NCBI GenBank assembly: GCA_030149525.1
Contig: JASBRJ010000201.1
Span: 1 to 32,197 of the forward strand
Direction of reading: 5' to 3'
Source of the DNA: a bacterium
GTDB taxonomy: Bacteria > Vulcanimicrobiota > Xenobia > Xenobiales > JADMJV01
Length of the DNA: 32,197 nt
In this document: piece after piece, positions 7,823 through 14,569 of the stretch
Layout: each line of letters starts with the position of its first letter
How positions within the stretch are numbered: the stretch's first letter is position 1
Notes under the pieces: generated by a model
Seen by the model: the letters and a program-made list of their open reading frames with translations, nothing else
Databases searched by the model: none
Told to the model about the DNA's origin: nothing
Program-made: the position numbers and the translations under genes

Positions 7823-8623
7823 CTAATCTTTGGCTTTTTGCAAGCGATCCTGATTGGCTAGAGAGAGCGCTTTGCGCATCGTTTCAAGTGACCGCGCTTG
7901 CAGCCTGGAAACATGCATCTGAGAGATATTCAAGACCTTGGCAACCTCGCTCTGGGAGCGATTTTCGAAGAATCTTAAGTACATCAAAAGCCTCTCTCGT
8001 GGGGGCAAAGAACTGAAGGCCCGATGAAGTGCTAATCTGTCTTCAACAAGCTCCAGCTGCATGTCGGCCCGGCCCAGATAATCGAGCAAACTCGACGTTT
8101 TACGACTATCTTCAGACTCAAGCTCGGTGTCGATGGAAAGAAGGTTATAAGACTGCCCAAGCTCTTGGGCTTCCAACACATCTTCCGGACTGACCCCCAG
8201 TTTTTTTGCTAACTCATCAGCTGTAGGAACTCTTCCCAAACTAGCGGTTAGCTCCTCCGTAGTTTTAGCTACAGATGCGTTAAATTCTTGTAATCTTCTT
8301 GGGACCTTAATGGCCCACCCTTTATCGCGGAAGTGACGTTTTATCTCTCCCACGATGGTCGGGGTGGCGTAGGTCGTGAATTCGGTTCCACGTTCCGGGT
8401 CGAAGCGTTCGATAGCCTTAATAAGGCCGAGGCAACCAACCTGGATGAGGTCTTCGAGATTCTCTCCACGGTTGGAAAATTTGCCGGCCAAATAACGCAC
8501 CAGATTGAGGTGTTGGGTTACCAACTCGTCTTTGAGCTTGCTATCCCTTGTTCTGGCGTACTCGACTAGGAGCTTCCGGGCCTTTTCTTTGTCCCATCGG
8601 CCGTCCGAGCGACTTTCACTCAT
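7823..8623 (-). CDS. sigB: SigB/SigF-type alternative sigma factor
   Basis: This 266-residue RNA polymerase sigma factor is of group 3. Region 2 (about 34-104) contains NLEDLIQVGCLGLIKAIERF and TYATPTIVGEIKRHFRDKGW, the SigB/SigF/SigG signature. Region 3 (about 113-190) contains GRVPTADELAKKLG. Region 4 (200-252) contains LPPRERLLMYLRFFE and the recognition helix SQSEVAKVLNISQMHVSRLQ. GGAGAG lies 3 bases before the ATG. The start overlaps the end of the rsbW-like gene by 8 bp, as in classical partner-switching operons. It should direct a stress, envelope or developmental regulon. I cannot tell the SigB and SigF subtypes apart. Confidence 0.94.
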   Translation of the reverse strand: MSESRSDGRWDKEKARKLLVEYARTRDSKLKDELVTQHLNLVRYLAGKFSNRGENLEDLIQVGCLGLIKAIERFDPERGTEFTTYATPTIVGEIKRHFRDKGWAIKVPRRLQEFNASVAKTTEELTASLGRVPTADELAKKLGVSPEDVLEAQELGQSYNLLSIDTELESEDSRKTSSLLDYLGRADMQLELVEDRLALHRAFSSLPPRERLLMYLRFFENRSQSEVAKVLNISQMHVSRLQARSLETMRKALSLANQDRLQKAKD

Positions 8624-9062
8624 CGACTCTCCGAGTTAGCTCTTTGGCAAGGACCAGAGTTCGGCCCTGGTTGAGAGACTCGACCTTATCCATGAGGGCA
8701 TGGATCAGAAAAAGACCAAGATTGTCTTCCGAACTAGGAATGGAAACCTCACCGTCGCCGCACTTTATCTCTACCGTTACCGTCAGTTTATCGTCCGCGC
8801 AGGAAAAGTCGGCCGAAATCGGGTGCCCGTTCGTGGCGTGTTCCAGCAAGAAGCCGCAAGCTTCCGTAACGGCGAGTTTCAGATCATCGGTTCTTTCTAC
8901 GTCGAGCTCTAGTCGGTGACAGATTCCTGCCACCGTCAGGCGCACAATAGCCAGATATTCCGGCTCACTGGGTATGCAAAGTTGAATATTAACTTGAGTA
9001 GACCGCTCTCTTAAGTTATCCGGCCGGAGCCAATACGCTGAGAGCTTCCTCTTCAGAGGCAA
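8616..9062 (-). CDS. rsbW: RsbW/SpoIIAB-like anti-sigma factor lacking key ATP-site residues
   Basis: This is a GHKL-fold anti-sigma protein of up to 148 residues, lying between rsbV and the sigma gene. Family features are LKLAVTEACGFLLEHATN (N box) and NLGLFLIHALMD (114-125). The N-box asparagine of the usual EAxTNAxxHA pattern is Phe71. The Asp of the usual DxGxG box aligns with Lys100 (KCGDG). Both are normally needed for Mg-ATP, so kinase activity is doubtful. The start is uncertain: the longest frame begins with TTG at 9062, overlapping rsbV by 47 bp, and no ATG, GTG or other TTG occurs before the conserved region. The stop overlaps the sigma ATG, so translation is probably coupled. Confidence 0.8.
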   Translation of the reverse strand: MPLKRKLSAYWLRPDNLRERSTQVNIQLCIPSEPEYLAIVRLTVAGICHRLELDVERTDDLKLAVTEACGFLLEHATNGHPISADFSCADDKLTVTVEIKCGDGEVSIPSSEDNLGLFLIHALMDKVESLNQGRTLVLAKELTRRVDE

Positions 9063-9369
9063 AAATCTCGAAAATCTTTACCAAACCAGTGATATTGAAA
9101 ATCTTTTTGATCTGAGGGTTTGTGCAGACAAGCAAGATACGACCGCTGTGTTCGCGGACTTTCTTCAGGGCGCCAATCAGGACACCGAGCCCGGTGCTAT
9201 CGATGTATCGAACCTTCTCCAGGTTAATCAAGAGTTGGTAGTTTTCATTCTCAATCAACTCATTGATCGTCTCTTTGACTCGGGGGGAGGTGTACACATC
9301 GATCTCACCCTGAATTTCGACGGCCTGCGCTTTTCCGTCAAGGTCACGCGTATTGACTTTAATATCCAC
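9016..9369 (-). CDS. rsbV: Anti-sigma factor antagonist (RsbV/SpoIIAA, STAS domain)
   Basis: This 117-residue single STAS-domain protein releases the sigma factor by binding the anti-sigma protein when unphosphorylated. The regulatory phosphosite motif is intact: YIDSTGLGVLIGALKK (55-70) with Ser58. GEIDVYTSPRVKE near the N-terminus is also typical. The GTG start at 9369 has AGGAG 7 bases upstream. It lies 29 bp after the YtxH-type gene and overlaps the rsbW-like gene, so ytxH-rsbV-rsbW-sigB look like one operon. Confidence 0.95.
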   Translation of the reverse strand: MDIKVNTRDLDGKAQAVEIQGEIDVYTSPRVKETINELIENENYQLLINLEKVRYIDSTGLGVLIGALKKVREHSGRILLVCTNPQIKKIFNITGLVKIFEIFASEEEALSVLAPAG

Positions 9370-9398
9370 GAAATTTCTCCTAATTGCAGCGCGTATTT

Positions 9399-9800
9399 CT
9401 ACGCTTCAGCGTCTTCTTGTTTTTCAGATTCTGCAGCGTCTTCGGCTTGTTCTTCAGCCGCCTCGTCAGACGCAGGTTCCGCCTCGGCCTTTGCTTTGGC
9501 TTCTTTTCGAGCATTCTTGGCGCGCTCTAGTAGCTCTTTGCTGTCCTCTTTGAGATCGTTGGCAAAGTCTGATGCTTTATCTTTGGCATCCTTCGCACGG
9601 TGCTTGATGATCTCACGGGTTTCGTCTCCCGATTGGGGAGCCAGAATAATTGCTACCGATGCGCCAACCAGACTACCTACCAGTAGGCCGAAAAAAAATC
9701 CAAAACCTTCTCTTTGAGTCCCCACTAGAGAACCCCCTTTCGCGCTCTCTACGACCGAATTGTCGTAGGATTTATGAGCAACCGGCTTCGACTGGGCCAT
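9399..9800 (-). CDS. YtxH-like single-span membrane protein, acidic tail
   Basis: This 133-residue protein has one hydrophobic segment with glycine spacing, GFFFGLLVGSLVGASVAIIL (about 34-53), followed directly by LAPQSGDETRE, the YtxH/general-stress hallmark. An Ala/Lys/Glu-rich amphipathic helix follows, then a very acidic C-terminus. Members of this family often sit in stress regulons. Its place directly before rsbV and the sigma gene supports control by, or membership of, the SigB-type regulon. Molecular function is unknown. AGAGGAAGG lies 7 bases upstream of the ATG, and 106 bp separate it from the permease, so the four-gene operon probably starts here. Confidence 0.82.
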   Translation of the reverse strand: MAQSKPVAHKSYDNSVVESAKGGSLVGTQREGFGFFFGLLVGSLVGASVAIILAPQSGDETREIIKHRAKDAKDKASDFANDLKEDSKELLERAKNARKEAKAKAEAEPASDEAAEEQAEDAAESEKQEDAEA

Positions 9801-9906
9801 GTCGATTCCTTCCTCTATCCACCGCTCGGAGCAGTCTCAAAATAGGCGACCAAGACCCACTTGCAACATTGCAGTCTGCCATTTATAGGGTAGTTTGCTC
9901 TTCCGG

Positions 9907-11157
9907 TCAAGCCGGTTCGCGAAAGACTTTAGCCGGGTCACACAGGGCCGCCTTGCGCGCAGGGTACCAGCCGGCCACCGTGGTGAGGAGGAAGCAGAAA
10001 AGCGCGGCCAACCCCATCGAGCTTAAAGGAGGAGCGAAAAGTGTCGCTCCGCGGAGGATCTCTTCCGGAATTCGAACGCTCAGGTATTGAGCGATACCAA
10101 AGCCGCAAATATAGGCGGCAACCGTTCCAAACATCAGGCTAATGAGCGCCACGGTAAAGGCGCGCATCAGATAGATCGTGGTGATCTGCAACTTGGTCGC
10201 CCCGAGAGCGCGATAGAGGGCGATGATCTGACGCTCCTTGCTGACCTGCAGCTCCAGAATGGCCGTCAAGGCCACGGCCGTGACGCTTAACACTGCAAGG
10301 GGTAGGAGAGAGGCGAAGAACTTTAGCAAGGCTGCCACTGAAGTGACCCTTCCGGCCATTTCCTGCCGGGGGGCGGAGAGCCCCATCCCTGAGAGTCGAG
10401 TGATCAGTTGCTGAGTTTGAGCCGGATCCGAGAGCTTCAATGTAAGCGCGTGGACCATAGGTTTTCCCTTGGCTAGTCGCAGTCCCGCGTCGTAAGGAAT
10501 GGCCGGCCCGCCTGCACCTATCTGATCGGAGATACCGACGATCACACACTGAACTCGGATTGCCTGGCCGGGACGAAAGGACGACGTGCCGAGGTACAGA
10601 TCGAAATTTTTCCCGATAATCGCCGACTCACTGATGTGCGGGAGGTTCGTGTTGACGGAAATCCCGGAATTGACCAGGTCTAGAATCGCTCGAGGCACCA
10701 TAGCGGGAATAGGCTTGCCCTCACCCGGGTCTTGAAACTGATATCCTGGAGCCACTTCCGATGCCACTTGAGGGGGATCCGCCATCTCCAGAACCAGGTC
10801 GGTGACCAGACCCTCACCGGCATACTTGGCTCGCAGCATACAAGGGTCGGGGAAATGAGCCTGGCGATACACACCCTCTACCTGGGGAAGTTCGGACAAC
10901 TCTTTAATGGTCTGGTCTTCAATATCGCCTCCGAAAGCCAGGGGTCCCATGGAGACCGAGCGCTTGGACACCCGAAGTCGGTCGGGGAGGTCACCCAAGA
11001 TCCTTTCCTTGACCAAAGCCTCTACCGGCACGATGAAACCCCAACTCAAGATGAGAAAGAAAACACCCAGGGCAAGACCCACCGAACAGACGATCCGATC
11101 TCGTAAGCGAAATCGCTTCCCTCCCCGGTCCAATGCGAGATGTCGCCAACGACTCAC
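9907..11157 (-). CDS. ABC transporter permease, FtsX/MacB-like
   Basis: This 416-residue inner-membrane protein has MacB/LolC/FtsX topology. TM1 is at about 22-44, a long extracytoplasmic domain spans about 45-280, and three C-terminal helices lie at about 283-303, 330-356 and 378-398. The coupling segment ELQVSKERQIIALYRALGAT (302-321) and the tail GWYPARKAALCDPAKVFREP are FtsX-domain hallmarks. It has four rather than eight helices, so it should dimerise over two ATPase subunits. Its start overlaps the ATPase stop (ATGA). Family members do mechanotransmission or lipoprotein extraction rather than ordinary solute transport. The substrate is unknown. Confidence 0.88.
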   Translation of the reverse strand: MSRWRHLALDRGGKRFRLRDRIVCSVGLALGVFFLILSWGFIVPVEALVKERILGDLPDRLRVSKRSVSMGPLAFGGDIEDQTIKELSELPQVEGVYRQAHFPDPCMLRAKYAGEGLVTDLVLEMADPPQVASEVAPGYQFQDPGEGKPIPAMVPRAILDLVNSGISVNTNLPHISESAIIGKNFDLYLGTSSFRPGQAIRVQCVIVGISDQIGAGGPAIPYDAGLRLAKGKPMVHALTLKLSDPAQTQQLITRLSGMGLSAPRQEMAGRVTSVAALLKFFASLLPLAVLSVTAVALTAILELQVSKERQIIALYRALGATKLQITTIYLMRAFTVALISLMFGTVAAYICGFGIAQYLSVRIPEEILRGATLFAPPLSSMGLAALFCFLLTTVAGWYPARKAALCDPAKVFREPA

Positions 11158-11939
11158 GGATCAAGCCTCCTCAATTTTCGACCCTGGAAATGATAGCGAA
11201 CAGAGGACTTTTGCAGAACCTGTTGGTTGTGAGTCACACAGAGAAGAGCCATCCCGCCTTCCACTTCCTCGCCCAACAACTCCAAGACGTCCTGAGCAGT
11301 GTCTTCATCCAGGGCTCCGGTGGGCTCATCGGCCAGCAAAAGATCGGGATTGAGAATCAACGAGCGGCAGACCGCCACCCTTTGCCTTTGCCCGCCGGAC
11401 AAGACGCTCACCGGCTTAGCGAGATAAGATTCAAGGCCCAGACGCGACGCCAGAAGCCGCGCTCGCTCCCTAGCATCATGCCATCGGCACTCGGAGAAAT
11501 AGGCCGGCAGAAGTATGTTCTCTTCTACATTTCTGCAGTCGTCGAGTTGATAGTTCTGAAAGATCATCCCCACTCGTTGATTGCGAAGACGGCTAAGATC
11601 ATGATCGCAGAGCGATTGCAGAGACTGACCGAACACCTTGACTTCACCAGTCTGAGGGCTCAGTAAGCCGGCTCCCAGACTCAGAACCGTGGTTTTCCCG
11701 GCCCCGGACGGACCGGTGAGAGAGACCCAGCAACCCTGAGGAATATCCAAGTTGAGATCTTCGACAATGGGAGCGTCGCCGGTTTTCAACGCCTCGGGCG
11801 GCCCCCACGAAACCCCCTGAAAGGAAAGGCAGAGAGAGGTCGAGTCCGGTGGCGGGCTGGTCAGACTATCTGAACGTGAAGAAGTCAGAGTCCGCCAGCC
11901 GACCAGAGATAGAGAAATCCGCTCTGGGAACGAAGCCAT
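11154..11939 (-). CDS. ABC transporter ATP-binding protein, LolD/MacB-like
   Basis: This 261-residue ATPase is the partner of the adjacent permease. Walker A is GPSGAGKTT (76-84), the Q-loop glutamine is 128 (MIFQNYQL), the signature is LSGGQRQRVAV (180-190), Walker B is LLLADEP with Asp204-Glu205 (the usual LADEPTGALD stretch), and the switch histidine is 237. The N-terminal extension of about 37 residues before the usual start (LCLSFQGVSW) is unusual. It is encoded in a 55-bp overlap with the end of sppA, and no ATG, GTG or TTG occurs later before the domain. The overlap therefore looks real and couples the genes. Confidence 0.92.
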   Translation of the reverse strand: MASFPERISLSLVGWRTLTSSRSDSLTSPPPDSTSLCLSFQGVSWGPPEALKTGDAPIVEDLNLDIPQGCWVSLTGPSGAGKTTVLSLGAGLLSPQTGEVKVFGQSLQSLCDHDLSRLRNQRVGMIFQNYQLDDCRNVEENILLPAYFSECRWHDARERARLLASRLGLESYLAKPVSVLSGGQRQRVAVCRSLILNPDLLLADEPTGALDEDTAQDVLELLGEEVEGGMALLCVTHNQQVLQKSSVRYHFQGRKLRRLDP

Positions 11940-12973
11940 TGCCCCACGTGACTCAGGCTATCCAGATCGAACTCCTGGCTCGAAACGGAAAATCCCAGCA
12001 GTTGCGCCAAACCCGGTTCTTTCCGAAAGGAGACGATTTTGGCATCTTCTGCCTGGGCCGCTTTGCGGATTTCAGCATAGGCGTCCTCGGTGTAGCCGAC
12101 AGCATCGACCAACTTGAGTTCAAGGGCCTGCTTGCCCGTAAATACTCGACCATCGGCAAGCTTTCTCACCTGCTCGGCTGTCAGCTTCCCGCGCCGTCCC
12201 TCGGCAACAACGGCGGCAAATCGCTCCCACATCTCGGTGATCAGGTTTTGCAGCAACTCTCGCTCTTCCTCGCGCATAGGCCGATAGGGAGAGCCGATAT
12301 CCTTGAAGGACACCTCGCCTTGTGAGTTGAGGCTCTTCACCACGTTGACCGAGACGCCCACCCGGTCCATGGCCTCGCTAAAATTGAAGAACTTGGAGAT
12401 CACTCCGATGGATCCGGTCACCGTGGTGGGGTGAGCGGTGATATGATCGCAAGCCATGGCCACATAGTAGCCACCGCTTGCGGCTACATCGAGAAAAACG
12501 GCGTGAACGGGCAGTCCCGTCTCTTTCTTGAACTCAAGAAGCTCGTGATAAATCCGATCGCTTGCGGTGACTCCACCGCCGGGAGTGTCCACTACCAGGA
12601 GCACCCCGACGACGTTCTCGTCCTTCTTGATGGCTTTCAGGGTATTCTTCACCTGAGACACGGTTCCAGGACCTGCCCCCATGGATTCCATGATCACCCC
12701 TTGGATCGGTATCGCTGCAATCTTCTTGGTGGTCTCGGCCTTGCCGTCCACCAACTTCTCTTGCAATCCGAAGGACGTCGTTTCTGAGCCGGCGCCACCA
12801 AAGACAGAGCCCAGGAGCAATCCCACTATCCCGGCCGAGAAGGCGACCAATATAACAGTCAAAAGAAACGGCAGAGGCTTAATCCCGCTACTCCGTCTCA
12901 CTCTGGCCCTCTCTATTGATGGTAGATTGTCTTCCATAGATGTTCCATTCCTCGATGTGCGTGGTCGGCCCAC
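11885..12973 (-). CDS. sppA: Signal peptide peptidase SppA (S49 family)
   Basis: This 362-residue membrane serine protease degrades cleaved signal peptides and other membrane peptides. One N-terminal transmembrane segment spans about 33-60. The catalytic serine is in LDVAASGGYYVAMACD (Ser166), and the lysine base fits SFKDIGSPYR (Lys224). The oxyanion/strand motif VDTPGGGV (128-135) and TGSIGVI (186-192) are typical. It is the short single-domain form found in many non-enterobacteria. The GTG at 12973 is preceded by AAAGGG at 6 bases and lies 3 bases after the proline dehydrogenase stop. An ATG at 12937 (12 residues shorter) is an alternative. Confidence 0.93.
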   Translation of the reverse strand: MGRPRTSRNGTSMEDNLPSIERARVRRSSGIKPLPFLLTVILVAFSAGIVGLLLGSVFGGAGSETTSFGLQEKLVDGKAETTKKIAAIPIQGVIMESMGAGPGTVSQVKNTLKAIKKDENVVGVLLVVDTPGGGVTASDRIYHELLEFKKETGLPVHAVFLDVAASGGYYVAMACDHITAHPTTVTGSIGVISKFFNFSEAMDRVGVSVNVVKSLNSQGEVSFKDIGSPYRPMREEERELLQNLITEMWERFAAVVAEGRRGKLTAEQVRKLADGRVFTGKQALELKLVDAVGYTEDAYAEIRKAAQAEDAKIVSFRKEPGLAQLLGFSVSSQEFDLDSLSHVGQWLRSQSGFLYLWSAGGL

Positions 12974-12976
12974 ACC

Positions 12977-13945
12977 TTACCCTTTAAAGAGCGCCGTCGC
13001 AAAAAACTGAAGATTAGCCGGTCGCTCGGCCAGGCGTCTCATGAAATACGGATACCAGGAGCGGCCGTAGGGAACGTAGAGCCGAACTCGCCAACCCTCA
13101 TCCATAAGCGATCTCTGGCGATCCTGACGAATGCCGAAGAGCATTTGAAACTCAAAATCCTCAGGGCCGAGGCCCAGCCTCTCCACAATCTCAAGAATGC
13201 CTTGAATCATGGCCTCATCATGAGTTGCGAAGGCTGGATAGCTCCCGTTGGCCAGGAGATCTTCAGCAAGTCTGAGATAGCTCTCATCCACAGCTTTCTT
13301 CTCTTGGAACGCCACCTGGGGAGATTCCGCATAGGCTCCTTTGCAGAGACGAATAGCGATTTTCTCCTGATTGGCCCGATAAACGTCGTCCACAGTGCGA
13401 AAGAGATAGGCCTGAAGAACGGTGGCCAAGAAATCGTAATCGCGATGAACCGAGGCGACCATGTTCACGGTGGTCTCGGTATACTCCGAACCTTCCATGT
13501 CCACTCTCAGACGAATAGGTCGCGGAGAACCCACTATCTCCTCGGCAATGGTGCGAAGATGGCGCTCAGTGGCATCGTAATCGGCATCCAGTCCCAATTG
13601 AGTCAATTTGACCGATATATTGCATTCAAGCTCTAGTTCTTTGAGGGCTCGAACGGCTTCCAGAACCTCTTCAACCGCCTTTTCGGCTTCTCCCAAGCCG
13701 TCAACATTCTCGCCCAGCAGGTCGAGAGAAACCAGAAAACCTTCACGCCGTAAGCTTTGGACAACCTCGATGGCCTCCGGCAGCGTCTCCCCGGCAACAA
13801 AACGACGCGCCACGCGGCGAGCTACAGGAAGCCGCATAGCAAGATAACGTGCCCAGCCTGCACTGGACAGATACAGCAAAATTTTTCTCAGAATCTTTTC
13901 CACGTGTGTAGTTTTCCAGTTCAGCCCAGAAGGTAAACCCGACAT
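12977..13945 (-). CDS. Proline dehydrogenase (monofunctional, FAD-dependent)
   Basis: This enzyme oxidises proline to pyrroline-5-carboxylate and passes electrons to the quinone pool. It is the short TIM-barrel form without the PutA aldehyde dehydrogenase part. Family signatures are SLDLLGENV, ISVKLTQLGLD, RLRVDMEGSEYTETT, VLQAYLFRT, IRLCKGAYAES, AFATHDEAMI, EFQMLFGIR, RLYVPYG and the C-terminal YPYFMRRLAERPAN flavin/proline-binding helix (RRxxER). I chose the ATG at 13945. A longer frame to 14041 would overlap the divergent lipoprotein gene, and a GTG at 13903 is a further possibility closer to the family start. No P5C dehydrogenase is nearby. Confidence 0.93.
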   Translation of the reverse strand: MSGLPSGLNWKTTHVEKILRKILLYLSSAGWARYLAMRLPVARRVARRFVAGETLPEAIEVVQSLRREGFLVSLDLLGENVDGLGEAEKAVEEVLEAVRALKELELECNISVKLTQLGLDADYDATERHLRTIAEEIVGSPRPIRLRVDMEGSEYTETTVNMVASVHRDYDFLATVLQAYLFRTVDDVYRANQEKIAIRLCKGAYAESPQVAFQEKKAVDESYLRLAEDLLANGSYPAFATHDEAMIQGILEIVERLGLGPEDFEFQMLFGIRQDRQRSLMDEGWRVRLYVPYGRSWYPYFMRRLAERPANLQFFATALFKG

Positions 13946-13963
13946 GGTTACCAAGGCTTCAAA

Positions 13964-14539
13964 ATGATTCTCAAAACAGGATATCGCCACCTGATGGTGG
14001 CCCTTCTGAGCACCGCCTTCCTGGCCGGATGCCAGTCTCAACAGAGCCCCTCTTCGACCTCCTCACAAGCTCAAGCCCCCCCACCGCTGAAGGCCCTAGC
14101 CCTGGTTCCGGGCAAGGTGGAGCCCGGAGTCGGAATTGAAGAGGTCAAATTGGGACAAACTCGCGCCGAGGTTGAAAACAGCCTGGGTTCACCCGATGAG
14201 CAGGACGCCAACGAGTTCGCCAAAGGTCAAACCTATCTTCTCTATCACAAATCTGGGATCGAACTCACCTTGCAAGACGACAAGGTTGAGATGATCACGA
14301 TCCATCCGGAGATCAAGAAATGGTCTGCTTACGCGGGAGCAACGGCAGAAGGGGTAGGAGTCACATCCACCGGCAAAGAGGTCGAAGAGGCTTTAGGACC
14401 TGCTGACGAGGACGCACCACGAGCGTTGCGGTACGCCTCCAAAGGGATCGTTTTTCGCTTCGATAGAAATCGTGAAGGCGACGGCAGCAACGCCCGAGCC
14501 GAGAGCGTCAGCGTAGTGGCTCCAGCTAAGGCTGAATAA
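13964..14539 (+). CDS. Lipoprotein with two BamE/SmpA-like repeats
   Basis: This 191-residue protein has a lipoprotein signal: Arg8/His9, a hydrophobic stretch, then LSTAFLAGCQS with Cys at the LAGC lipobox (residue 23). A Ser/Gln/Pro-rich linker follows. The mature part shows two units resembling the small BamE/OmlA fold. The first is EVKLGQTRAEVENSLGSPDE followed by LLYHKSGIELTLQDDKVEMI. The second is VGVTSTGKEVEEALGPADED followed by a shorter GIVFRF strand. BamE proteins assist outer-membrane protein assembly, but the similarity is by pattern only, so function is not assigned. The gene is monocistronic, 18 bp from the divergent proline dehydrogenase start. Confidence 0.75.
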   Translation: MILKTGYRHLMVALLSTAFLAGCQSQQSPSSTSSQAQAPPPLKALALVPGKVEPGVGIEEVKLGQTRAEVENSLGSPDEQDANEFAKGQTYLLYHKSGIELTLQDDKVEMITIHPEIKKWSAYAGATAEGVGVTSTGKEVEEALGPADEDAPRALRYASKGIVFRFDRNREGDGSNARAESVSVVAPAKAE

Positions 14540-14569
14540 GCGAGAAGCCACGCCCCCCGTTTGACATCG

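Noticed and set aside
13946-14041. Longer N-terminus for proline dehydrogenase
   Set aside because: It would overlap the signal-peptide region of the divergent lipoprotein gene and adds no conserved sequence.
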